Source of the DNA: an uncultured Pseudorhodobacter sp.
GTDB lineage: Bacteria > Pseudomonadota > Alphaproteobacteria > Rhodobacterales > Rhodobacteraceae
Direction: 5' to 3'
Assembly: GCA_945952425.1 (NCBI GenBank)
Contig: CAMFIX010000074.1
Coordinates: forward strand, 1 to 9,698
Length of the DNA stretch: 9,698 nucleotides
Shown: positions 1-6,031 of the stretch, one piece after another
Layout: every line of letters begins with the position of its first letter
Position numbering within the stretch: the stretch's first letter is position 1
The notes under the pieces: model-generated
The model's input: only the letters and a program-made list of their open reading frames with translations
The model's database searches: none
Told to the model about the DNA's origin: nothing
Program-made: the position numbers and the translations under genes

Positions 1-308
1 TGATGACAATTCGCAAGGTGCGCGCCGCCGCCAATCCGGCCCTGCGAATCGAAGGCGTTGTTCTGACCATGTCCGATGCGCGCAATCGGCTCAGCCAACT
101 GGTCGAGGCCGATGCGCGGCAGAACCTCGGCGAACTGGTTTTTCGCACCGTGATCCCACGAAATGTGCGCCTCAGCGAAGCGCCCTCTTACGCCAAGACA
201 ATCCTGCAGTATGATCCACTGTCACGAGGCGGTGAGGCCTATCGGAATCTGGCGACGGAATTCCTGGAACGGCACCCGCTGCACAAAGATCGCACCAAGG
301 CAGGCTGA
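1..308 (+). CDS. parA: ParA chromosome-partitioning ATPase, C-terminal part (5' truncated by window edge)
   Basis: About the last 100 residues of a ParA/Soj-type P-loop ATPase; the frame is open to the left edge, so the true start and the Walker A motif lie outside the window. The visible part carries family landmarks: a 'GVVLTM' beta-strand segment, then 'VFRTVIPRNVRLSEAPSYAK', the very conserved ParA signature near the C-terminus, and a terminal helix. ParA forms ATP-dependent dimers on the nucleoid and moves ParB-parS complexes apart. The in-frame ATG at position 3 lies inside the conserved fold and is not the start. The stop is 15 bp before the next ATG (parB), so the pair is co-transcribed. 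The direct parB linkage and the parS site in the window indicate the chromosomal copy. Identification is secure; the full length cannot be judged. Confidence 0.95.
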   Translation, partial: MTIRKVRAAANPALRIEGVVLTMSDARNRLSQLVEADARQNLGELVFRTVIPRNVRLSEAPSYAKTILQYDPLSRGGEAYRNLATEFLERHPLHKDRTKAG

Positions 309-323
309 GGCAAGGAGAGAAAC

Positions 324-1220
324 ATGGAAAAACGCGGACTGGGTAGGGGGCTCTCGGCCTTGCTGGCCGATGCCAATCTGACGAGTGCGGCCGAGCCCGC
401 GCGCCCGCTCAAGGCGGAGCAATCGGTGCCGGTCGATCACCTGCATCCCAATCCCGACCAGCCGCGCAAGACCTTTGCCCCCGAGGCGCTCGAGCAGCTT
501 GCCCAGTCGATCCGCCAGAAAGGCGTTATCCAGCCCCTCATCGTCCGTGCGACCGCCGAGCACGACCATTTCGAGATCGTCGCCGGTGAACGCCGCTGGC
601 GCGCCGCCCAGCTCGCCGAGCTTCATACCGTGCCAGTTGTCGTGCGCGACTTCAGCGACGTCGAAGTGCTGGAAATCGCGATTATCGAGAACATCCAGCG
701 CGAAGATCTCAACCCGATCGAAGAAGCCCTCGCCTATCGGCAACTGATGGAACGTTTCGGCCATACCCAGGAGAAACTCGCCGAAGCCCTGTCGCGCAGC
801 CGCAGCCACATCGCCAATTCGATGCGCCTGCTCACCCTTCCCGAAACCGTTCAGCTGATGCTGCGCAAGGGTGAGCTCACCGCTGGCCATGCCCGCGCCC
901 TCATCACCTCCCCCGACCCGACCAAGCTCGCCGTCCAAGCCGTCCAGCGCGGCCTTTCCGTGCGCCAGGTCGAAGAGATGGTCCGCAAAGCGCCCGATCC
1001 GCAGCCGAAACCCAAGCGCCCGCGTGCCGAGAAGGATGCCGACACGCGCGCCCTGGAATCCGAAATCAGCGCTAATCTCAACATGGGCTGCCGCATCGAC
1101 TTCCGCGGCATCGACGAGGGTGGCACGCTGACTCTGTCCTTCCGCACCCTGGAAGAGCTGGACATGCTCTGCGACGTCCTCTCCCGACTCGACCGGCGCG
1201 ACTACATGGAGCGGTTGTAG
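324..1220 (+). CDS. parB: ParB chromosome-partitioning protein (CTPase, parS-binding)
   Basis: Complete 298-residue ParB/Spo0J, a usual length. A good Shine-Dalgarno (AGGAGA, about 313-318) precedes the ATG. Residues 4-14 (RGLGRGLSALL) are the ParA-stimulating N-terminal motif. Residues about 35-130 form the CTP-binding domain with 'NPDQPR' (43-48), 'GERRWRA' (88-94) and 'ENIQRED' (122-128). A helix-turn-helix at about 147-170 (TQEKLAEALSRSRSHIANSM) recognises parS. Residues about 240-298 are the C-terminal dimerisation domain, after a Pro/Lys-rich linker (about 224-238). ParB loads at parS, clamps and spreads in a CTP-dependent way to build the partition complex. Its likely nearest target is the perfect parS at 2748-2763, only 1.5 kb away. 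The gene converges on hemW with 3 bp between the stop codons, and no intrinsic terminator is visible between them. Confidence 0.97.
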   Translation: MEKRGLGRGLSALLADANLTSAAEPARPLKAEQSVPVDHLHPNPDQPRKTFAPEALEQLAQSIRQKGVIQPLIVRATAEHDHFEIVAGERRWRAAQLAELHTVPVVVRDFSDVEVLEIAIIENIQREDLNPIEEALAYRQLMERFGHTQEKLAEALSRSRSHIANSMRLLTLPETVQLMLRKGELTAGHARALITSPDPTKLAVQAVQRGLSVRQVEEMVRKAPDPQPKPKRPRAEKDADTRALESEISANLNMGCRIDFRGIDEGGTLTLSFRTLEELDMLCDVLSRLDRRDYMERL

Positions 1221-1223
1221 CCC

Positions 1224-2384
1224 TCAGTCCAACAACAGCTCGCGCAACAGCGCATTCAGCACCATCCGACCGGATCGCGTCGCGCGAATCCGGTCGGGCG
1301 CCCCGTCGAGGAACCCCCCCGCAACCAGCTCTGCAATCTTCGCCGCATCCATCGGCGCGCCGCGCAGCTTGGCGTAGCGCGCAGGCTCGGCTCCCTCCGA
1401 CAGCCGCAAAGCGTTCAGCAGGTATTCCGTCGCTTGGTCTGCCCCCTCCGAAAGCTCCCGCGGCAACTCGCCAGCCCCGCCCGCTTCCACTGCGCCCAGC
1501 CAGGCCCCCGGAGCCTTCGGCGCTTCCGTCGCCCAGCGTCGCCCGCCCAAGGTCAGGCGCCCATGTGCCCCCGGCCCAACGCCCGCATAATCTCCCAAGC
1601 GCCAATAGATCAGATTATGGCGCGCCTCTTGCCCCGGCCGCGCGTGGTTCGACACCTCGTAGGCTGGCAACCCCGCCGCCTCGCAAAGCTCTTGGGTCAG
1701 CTCGTACAGCTCGACCGAGAGATCTTCCTCCGGCAGTCCAGGCAAGAGCCCCCGTGCATGCCGCGCCGCAAAAACTGTCCCGTCCTCGATGGTCAGCTGG
1801 TACAGCGACAGGTGATCCGGCGCCATCGCCAAAGCCTCCCGCAACTCCGCCCGCCAAGCCTCCGCCGTCTGGTCCTGCCGCGCATAGATCAGGTCGAAGC
1901 TCACCCGCCCAAAGGCCTTCCGCGCCACATCATGCGCTTTCCGTGCCTCTGCGACGGTATGCATCCGCCCCAGCCGCCGCAAATCACCGTCGTTCAGGGC
2001 TTGAAATCCGATGGAAACCCGATTGACCCCCGCCGCCGCATAATCCGCAAACCGCCCCGCCTCGACCGAACCTGGATTGGCCTCCATCGTCACTTCCAGG
2101 TCATTCGCTACAACCCAGGTCGCCCGCACCTTGTCGAGGATCGCCGCAACCAACCCCCCATCCATCAAAGACGGCGTACCGCCCCCAAAGAACACCGTCG
2201 ACAATAGCCGCCCCTCGGTCTCACGCCCAACCCGTTCGATCTCCGCCAGGTAAGCCGCCTGCCATCGTTCCTGTTCGATCCGCTCGGCCACATGGCTGTT
2301 GAAGTCGCAATAGGGGCATTTCGACTGGCAAAACGGCCAGTGCAGGTAAAGGCCGAACCCCCCGTTGCGCCAGTCCTCGCTCAT
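1224..2384 (-). CDS. hemW: HemW, radical SAM heme chaperone (coproporphyrinogen III oxidase-like)
   Basis: A 386-residue radical-SAM protein. The 4Fe-4S/SAM motif is C19-x3-C23-x2-C26 in 'HWPFCQSKCPYCDFNS', followed by 'VFFGGGTPSL' (64-73) and 'EANPGS' (101-106). HemW-type features include 'HNLIYW' (256-261) and 'GVGPGAHG' (268-275). True oxygen-independent coproporphyrinogen oxidases (HemN) have CxxxCxxCxC with an extra downstream cysteine; here Phe27 follows C26, as in HemW. HemW binds heme and is thought to deliver it to respiratory enzymes, so it should act in the cytoplasm or at the membrane. The ATG overlaps the ridA stop (ATGA, 2384-2381), which indicates translational coupling at the end of the rph-rdgB-ridA-hemW operon. 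It is often misannotated as hemN. Confidence 0.93.
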   Translation of the reverse strand: MSEDWRNGGFGLYLHWPFCQSKCPYCDFNSHVAERIEQERWQAAYLAEIERVGRETEGRLLSTVFFGGGTPSLMDGGLVAAILDKVRATWVVANDLEVTMEANPGSVEAGRFADYAAAGVNRVSIGFQALNDGDLRRLGRMHTVAEARKAHDVARKAFGRVSFDLIYARQDQTAEAWRAELREALAMAPDHLSLYQLTIEDGTVFAARHARGLLPGLPEEDLSVELYELTQELCEAAGLPAYEVSNHARPGQEARHNLIYWRLGDYAGVGPGAHGRLTLGGRRWATEAPKAPGAWLGAVEAGGAGELPRELSEGADQATEYLLNALRLSEGAEPARYAKLRGAPMDAAKIAELVAGGFLDGAPDRIRATRSGRMVLNALLRELLLD

Positions 2385-2755
2385 CCCTTGTAGGCCGTCA
2401 CTTCGATCTCGACCAACATCTCCGGCCGGATCAACCCCGCGATCACCATCGTCGCAGCCGGCCGAATCTCCCCCAGATGCGCCCCCAAAACCGGCACCAG
2501 CTCCTCCACCAGCCCCTGGTCCACCACCGTGTATTGCACTCGCACGATGTCGCTCATCGCAAAGCCCGCCTCGGCCAAAACCCCCGCAATCGTCCCGAAA
2601 CAGTTTTCCGCCTGCGCCGCGATGCCCTCCGGCATGGTCATCGTCGCGTAATCATATCCCGTCACGCCCGATACGAAACACCAACCGCCCTTCACCACGG
2701 CCCGGCTATAGCCCATCGTCCGTTCGAACGGCGATCCTGTCGAGATTTGTTTCAC
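2381..2755 (-). CDS. RidA/YjgF-family protein (enamine/imine deaminase fold)
   Basis: A 124-residue protein of the RidA (YjgF/YER057c/UK114) superfamily. Evidence is 'GYSRAVVKGGWCFVSGVTGYDY' near the N-terminus (only core positions matter: YSRAV, FVSG), then 'QAENCFGTIAGVLAEAG' and the C-terminal 'RPAATMVIAGLIRPEMLVEIE', the trimer-forming beta strand. Family members deaminate reactive 2-aminoacrylate-type enamines, but many subfamilies lack proven activity, so no symbol is given. The start is preferred at GTG 2755: it overlaps the rdgB stop as GTGA, matching the 4-nt overlaps at the two neighbouring junctions, and it has GGAG 8 nt upstream. A longer reading from GTG 2764 (N-terminus VFHVKQ) has no room for a ribosome-binding site; the FHVKQ residues are simply the translated parS palindrome. 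Confidence 0.85.
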   Translation of the reverse strand: MKQISTGSPFERTMGYSRAVVKGGWCFVSGVTGYDYATMTMPEGIAAQAENCFGTIAGVLAEAGFAMSDIVRVQYTVVDQGLVEELVPVLGAHLGEIRPAATMVIAGLIRPEMLVEIEVTAYKG

Positions 2756-2763
2756 GTGAAACA
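2748..2763. promoter_or_regulatory. parS: parS centromere site (ParB-binding palindrome)
   Basis: TGTTTCACGTGAAACA is a perfect 16-bp palindrome identical to the canonical bacterial chromosomal parS. It is the only copy I find in the window and lies 1.5 kb from parB. It sits inside coding sequence: on the - strand it encodes the last codons and the TGA stop of rdgB, and it contains the preferred GTG start of ridA. ParB should nucleate here and spread over the rph-hemW operon and parAB. Presence of a parS site implies an origin-proximal location. Confidence 0.96.
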
Positions 2764-3357
2764 CTCCGCTACAAGTTTACGAAATGCATCCGCGCGATGG
2801 CTGATGCGGTTCTTCTCATCCTCGCCGATCTCGCCAAAAGTGCGGTCCTGCCCCTCCGGCACGAAGATCGGGTCATAACCATGCCCCAGCTCGCCCCGCA
2901 TCGGCCAGACGATCTGCCCCGCACAACGCCCCGCCACCACCAACTCCACACCACCCGGCTCTACAATCGCCAAAGTGCAGCAAAACGCCGCCCGGTAAGG
3001 CCCAGGCCCAACCGCCTGCAACATGCCCCAGGTCTTCGTCATCGCCCGCCCAAAGTCGCGCGCCCCCGATCCTTCCGCCCAATCCGCCGTGTAAATGCCC
3101 GGAGCCCCTCCCAAGGCCGCCACCTCCAACCCCGAGTCATCCGCCAAAGTCACCAGCCCCGATCCCTTCGCCCCGGCCCGCGCCTTCACCAAAGCATTCC
3201 CCGCAAAAGACCGCTCCGTCTCTTCCGGCTCCCCCAGCCCGAAGTCCTTCAGCCCCAGAATCTCCACCCCAAAAGGCGATAACAGAGCCTGAAACTCCGC
3301 CAGCTTCCCCCGATTGCCGGTCGCCACCAGCAACCGGCTCCCCCGCGCGATCTTCAT
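2752..3357 (-). CDS. rdgB: RdgB/HAM1 non-canonical purine NTP pyrophosphatase (ITPase/XTPase)
   Basis: A 201-residue Ham1/RdgB pyrophosphatase that hydrolyses dITP, ITP and XTP to monophosphates, keeping deaminated purines out of DNA and RNA. Visible motifs are the N-terminal nucleotide-binding 'ATGNRGK' (12-18), 'LADDSGLEV' (71-79, acidic metal-binding/catalytic Asp pair), 'GYDPIF' (160-165) and 'ISHRADA' (185-191). The reading frame continues far upstream of the Met at 3357 because it is open antisense to rph. The true start is the ATG overlapping the rph stop (ATGA, 3357-3354), since homology begins right after it. The C-terminus ends CFT-stop inside parS. It is the second gene of the overlapping operon. 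RdgB and RidA are both damage-control enzymes, so a metabolite-repair theme is plausible but inferred. Confidence 0.94.
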   Translation of the reverse strand: MKIARGSRLLVATGNRGKLAEFQALLSPFGVEILGLKDFGLGEPEETERSFAGNALVKARAGAKGSGLVTLADDSGLEVAALGGAPGIYTADWAEGSGARDFGRAMTKTWGMLQAVGPGPYRAAFCCTLAIVEPGGVELVVAGRCAGQIVWPMRGELGHGYDPIFVPEGQDRTFGEIGEDEKNRISHRADAFRKLVAECFT

Positions 3358-4070
3358 CCCAAAGCCGCCTTCTGCGCCGCGACCAGCGCAGCAATCCCGC
3401 CCGAGGCCAGGTCCAAGAGCACCCCCATCTCCTCCCGCGAAAACGTCGCCCCCTCCGCCGACATCTGCAGCTCGATCATCCGCCCGCGCCCGGTCATGAC
3501 GAAATTCCCATCCGTCCCCGCCACCGAATCCTCGGCATAATCCAGGTCCAGCACCGCCTGCCCCGCATAGATCCCGCAAGACACCGCCGCCACATGGTCC
3601 AGGATCGGGTCCGAAACAATCGCCCCTGCCTTCAGCAATCCGTTCACCGCCAACCGCAAGGCGACGAACCCCCCGGTGATCGAGGCGCAGCGCGTCCCGC
3701 CATCCGCCTGCAGCACATCGCAATCCACCACGATCTGCCGCTCCCCAAGCGCCGACCGATCGACCCCCGCGCGAAGCGCGCGCCCGATCAGCCGCTGAAT
3801 CTCCTGCGTCCGCCCCGATTGCTTGCCCGCCGCCGCCTCGCGCCGCGTCCGCGTCCCCGTGGCCCGCGGCAACATCCCGTATTCCGCCGTCACCCAGCCC
3901 AGCCCCGTCCCCTTCAGGAAACTTGGCGGCTTGTCCTCCACGCTCGCCGAGCACAGGACATGCGTCCCCCCCATTTTAATCAGGCAAGAGCCCTCGGCAT
4001 GTTTCATCACGCCGGTCTCGATCACCACCGACCGCATCTCGTCCAGTTTCCGTCCCGAGGGCCGCATCAT
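3354..4070 (-). CDS. rph: Ribonuclease PH (phosphorolytic tRNA 3'-end exoribonuclease)
   Basis: A complete 238-residue RNase PH, the family's usual length. It trims nucleotides from tRNA 3' ends using inorganic phosphate, and forms a hexamer in the cytoplasm. Motifs are 'MRPSGR' at the N-terminus, 'GWVTAEYGMLPRAT' (58-71), the basic 'RTRREAAAGKQSGRTQEIQR' region (74-93) for RNA and phosphate, 'DCDVLQADGGTR' (117-128), and the Asp-rich 'LDLDYAEDSVAGTD' (174-187) that supplies metal-binding/catalytic acids. Two adjacent ATGs (4070 and 4067) follow a purine-rich AGAGG; the second gives a slightly better spacing and the more common MRPSGR start. It is the first gene of the rph-rdgB-ridA-hemW operon and is divergent from hrcA. 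Confidence 0.96.
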   Translation of the reverse strand: MMRPSGRKLDEMRSVVIETGVMKHAEGSCLIKMGGTHVLCSASVEDKPPSFLKGTGLGWVTAEYGMLPRATGTRTRREAAAGKQSGRTQEIQRLIGRALRAGVDRSALGERQIVVDCDVLQADGGTRCASITGGFVALRLAVNGLLKAGAIVSDPILDHVAAVSCGIYAGQAVLDLDYAEDSVAGTDGNFVMTGRGRMIELQMSAEGATFSREEMGVLLDLASGGIAALVAAQKAALG

Positions 4071-4081
4071 CCACCTCTGCT

Positions 4082-4090
4082 TTATCCACA
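4082..4090 (+). promoter_or_regulatory. DnaA box (perfect R1-type 9-mer)
   Basis: TTATCCACA is identical to the E. coli R1/R4 consensus DnaA box. It is the only match to TTATNCACA that I found in the window, and it is AT-rich in a very GC-rich background. It sits in the rph/hrcA intergenic region at the predicted rph transcription start, where bound DnaA could repress the operon. A single box is not an origin; no AT-rich unwinding stretch or box cluster is present here. Confidence 0.5.
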
Positions 4091-4095
4091 GGCGC

Positions 4096-4125
4096 CAGAT
4101 ACGCCCGCCCGGCGCAAAACTTCAA
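4096..4125 (-). promoter_or_regulatory. Candidate sigma70-type promoter for the rph operon
   Basis: Reading the - strand, TTGAAG (4125-4120) and TATCTG (4101-4096) are separated by 18 bp. They point to a start near 4089 and a leader of about 19 nt before rph. The -35 is reasonable and the -10 is weak. The DnaA box at 4082-4090 would cover the transcription start. This was judged by eye only. Confidence 0.35.
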
Positions 4126-4149
4126 CCCTGATTGACGGCGCGACCCAGA

Positions 4150-4179
4150 TTGACGCGCCCCCCTCTCCCTCCCTAAATT
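4150..4179 (+). promoter_or_regulatory. Candidate hrcA promoter giving a leaderless transcript
   Basis: TTGACG (4150-4155) lies 18 bp before TAAATT (4174-4179). The -10 ends 6 bp before the hrcA ATG, so transcription would begin at or next to the A of the start codon. In agreement, no Shine-Dalgarno precedes the ATG; the stretch 4157-4185 is almost purely pyrimidine. No CIRCE operator (TTAGCACTC, 9 bp, GAGTGCTAA) is seen, so HrcA autoregulation by that element is not supported here. Promoter assignment is by eye. Confidence 0.42.
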
Positions 4180-4185
4180 CCCGGC

Positions 4186-5250
4186 ATGAGCTCCAAACCC
4201 CCCCTCTCCGAACTCAACGACCGCTCGCGCGAAGTCTTCCGCCGCGTCGTCGAAAGCTATCTCTCGAACGGAGACCCCGTCGGCTCGCGCACCCTCACCC
4301 GCGCCATGTCCGAAAAACTCTCCGCCGCCACGATCCGCAACACGATGCAGGATCTCGAATTCCTCGGCCTGCTCGACAGCCCCCATATCTCCGCCGGCCG
4401 CATCCCGACCGAGATCGGCCTGCGCCTCTTCGTCGACAGCCTGCTCGATGTCGGCGAAATCGCCGAGGACGACCGCTCCAAGATCGAATCCTCCCTCCCG
4501 CAAGAGGTCACCGACGTCACCGCCCTCCTCGACCAGGTCGGCGGCGCCCTCTCCCACATCACCCGCTCCGCCTCCCTCGTCCTGGCGCCGAAACAGGAAT
4601 CCCCCCTCCGTCACATCGACTTCGTCTCCCTCGGCCCCGACCGCGCCCTCACCGTCCTGGTCTTCGCCGATGGCAAGGTCGAAAACCGCGTCTTCACCCC
4701 GCCCCCCGGCCAAACCCCCGCCTCCCTGCGCGAAGCCGCCAATTTCCTGAACGCCCTTGCCGAGGGCCGCCGCCTTTCCGACCTGCGCCCCCTGATCGAG
4801 GCGCAGATCGCCACCCACCGGCAAGAGATCGACAGCCTCGCCCGCCAGCTCGTCGAATCCGGCCTCGCTCTCTGGCAAAACCCCGGCGAGCGCGGCGAAC
4901 GCCTCATCGTTCGCGGCCAGGCGAATCTCCTGCCCCAGGCCGAATCCCTCGACCTCGACCGCATCCGCACCCTCTTCGACGACCTGGAAAAGAAGCGCGA
5001 CATTGCCGATTTCCTCGAAATGACCGAAACCGGCGAGGGCGTGCGCATTTTTATCGGCTCCGAAAACAAACTCTTCTCACTTTCGGGTTCCACTCTGGTG
5101 GTTTCTCCCTATATGAACGCCGACCGTAAGATCATCGGCGCCATCGGCGTCATCGGTCCGACCCGGCTCAACTACGGCCGGATCGTCCCCATCGTGGATT
5201 TCACCGCCCAACTCGTCGGGCGGCTGGTCTCCGAAAGGGCGAAGGGCTGA
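4186..5250 (+). CDS. hrcA: HrcA heat-inducible transcription repressor
   Basis: A complete 354-residue HrcA. The N-terminal winged helix-turn-helix includes 'DPVGSRTL' (30-37), 'LSAATIRNTMQDLEFLGLL' (45-63) and 'SAGRIPTEIGLRLFVD' (69-84), all hallmark HrcA blocks. A GAF-like central domain follows, and the C-terminus carries 'IGAIGVIGPTRLNYGR' (318-333). HrcA binds CIRCE operators upstream of groESL and related class I heat-shock genes, and needs GroEL to stay active. Its target operators are not in this window. It is transcribed with grpE (17 bp apart), while dnaK/dnaJ are absent, a split arrangement known in alphaproteobacteria. The start lacks a ribosome-binding site, and the codons are unusually C-rich. 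Confidence 0.96.
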   Translation: MSSKPPLSELNDRSREVFRRVVESYLSNGDPVGSRTLTRAMSEKLSAATIRNTMQDLEFLGLLDSPHISAGRIPTEIGLRLFVDSLLDVGEIAEDDRSKIESSLPQEVTDVTALLDQVGGALSHITRSASLVLAPKQESPLRHIDFVSLGPDRALTVLVFADGKVENRVFTPPPGQTPASLREAANFLNALAEGRRLSDLRPLIEAQIATHRQEIDSLARQLVESGLALWQNPGERGERLIVRGQANLLPQAESLDLDRIRTLFDDLEKKRDIADFLEMTETGEGVRIFIGSENKLFSLSGSTLVVSPYMNADRKIIGAIGVIGPTRLNYGRIVPIVDFTAQLVGRLVSERAKG

Positions 5251-5267
5251 AAACGAAGGGAAGAACC

Positions 5268-5801
5268 ATGGCTGAAGACACCGCGACCTCGGCAGAGATC
5301 GACGTGAAGGATCTCGAAGATTTCCTGGCGGAGCAATCCGAGCTCGACGCCCTCAAGGCCGAGCGCGACGAGCTCCGCGACCGCTACATGCGCGCGCTGG
5401 CCGATGCCGAGAACGCCCGCAAGCGCGCCGACCGCGACCGCCGCGAGGCCGAGAATTACGGCTCCACCCGCCTGGCCCGCGACCTGCTGCCGGTCTTCGA
5501 CAACCTGAACCGCGCGCTCTCCGCCGTCACCGACGAGCAACGCGCCGCCAATGCCGCGCTGCTCGAAGGCGTCGAGCTCACGCTGAAAGAGCTCACCGCC
5601 GTCATGTCCAAGCACGGCGTCAAACCGATCGAGGCCAAGATCGGCGACCAGTTCGACGCCCAGACCATGCAAGCCATGTTCGAGGCCCCGCTGCCCGGCA
5701 CCAAGGCCGGCCAGATCATCCAGGTGATGACCGAGGGCTTCATGCTGCACGACCGCCTCCTGCGCCCCGCGCAAGTTGGCGTCTCGTCCTTCACTGATTG
5801 A
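5268..5801 (+). CDS. grpE: GrpE nucleotide exchange factor for DnaK
   Basis: A 177-residue GrpE. GrpE dimers open DnaK to release ADP and act as a thermosensor. Residues about 12-65 form the long charged coiled coil (LKAERDELRDRYMRALADAE), followed by the four-helix-bundle region with 'LLPVFDNLNRAL' (73-84). The C-terminal beta-wing that contacts DnaK includes 'MFEAP' (137-141), 'MTEGFMLHDRLLRPAQVGVS' (154-173) and a short tail. The N-terminal disordered segment is short. A purine-rich AAGGGAAG lies about 6 nt before the ATG. It is the second gene of the hrcA operon. Its stop is only about 14 bp from the presumed end of the IS5 relic, so any native 3' sequence or terminator may have been displaced. 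Confidence 0.96.
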   Translation: MAEDTATSAEIDVKDLEDFLAEQSELDALKAERDELRDRYMRALADAENARKRADRDRREAENYGSTRLARDLLPVFDNLNRALSAVTDEQRAANAALLEGVELTLKELTAVMSKHGVKPIEAKIGDQFDAQTMQAMFEAPLPGTKAGQIIQVMTEGFMLHDRLLRPAQVGVSSFTD

Positions 5802-5828
5802 TCTCGCCCACTTAGGGTCTGGATCGTT

Positions 5829-5967
5829 TTAGCGTCGTAGCGATAACAAGACGGCTGCCGCGAGGGCGATGGCGGAGTGGAAGACTTGGGGCACCCGTCG
5901 TAGCGCCTGGCGATGCGTCTGCAGTACATCAGGCGCCCGAACATGACCTTGATCTTGTTGTGGCGAG
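5829..5967 (-). pseudogene. IS5-family transposase, C-terminal remnant (truncated and frameshifted)
   Basis: On the - strand, from 5967 downward, the translation gives 'NKIKVMFGRLMYCRRIARRYDGCPK', the conserved end region of IS5-family (IS427-like) transposases; the core is MFGRL then RRIARRYD. The next conserved piece, 'VFHSAIALAAAVLLSLRR' and a TAA stop, is in a different frame. Loss of a single G around 5883-5887 explains the shift. The rest of the transposase is missing: the IS3-family element starts at 5969. The terminal repeat is probably near 5815 (AGGGTCTGGATCG), next to a TTA that could be half of an old IS5 target duplication; this is inferred. The fragment is non-functional. Confidence 0.75.
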
Positions 5968-5968
5968 T

Positions 5969-5991
5969 TGGACCTGCACCGGTTTCGTTCC
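5969..5991 (+). repeat. IS3-family left inverted repeat
   Basis: Begins TGGACCTGCACCGG and ends GTTCC. It pairs with the right repeat at 7176-7198 with 4 mismatches over 23 bp. An extra T on the left (5968) and A on the right (7199) could extend the match to 24 bp. Confidence 0.85.
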
Positions 5992-6031
5992 GGTCTTCTG
6001 GGAGCGATGATCGCCATGAAGGAGACTGGAT

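Noticed and set aside
222..938. 238-codon - strand frame over parB
   Set aside because: It is a shadow of parB, with no recognisable protein motifs or ribosome-binding site.
3358..3954. N-terminal extension of the rdgB reading frame (400 codons in total)
   Set aside because: It is antisense to rph in a GC-rich open frame. RdgB homology starts exactly at Met 3357, which overlaps the rph stop.
4071..4185. Chromosomal replication origin in the rph/hrcA intergenic region
   Set aside because: There is only one DnaA box, no AT-rich unwinding element, and just 115 bp of space.
3594..5129. 511-codon open frame on the + strand
   Set aside because: It runs antisense to rph and then out of frame through hrcA. 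The Arg/Pro-rich composition is that of a shadow frame in C-rich DNA.
4071..5267. CIRCE operator for HrcA upstream of hrcA or grpE
   Set aside because: No TTAGCACTC / GAGTGCTAA arms were found on reading either promoter region.
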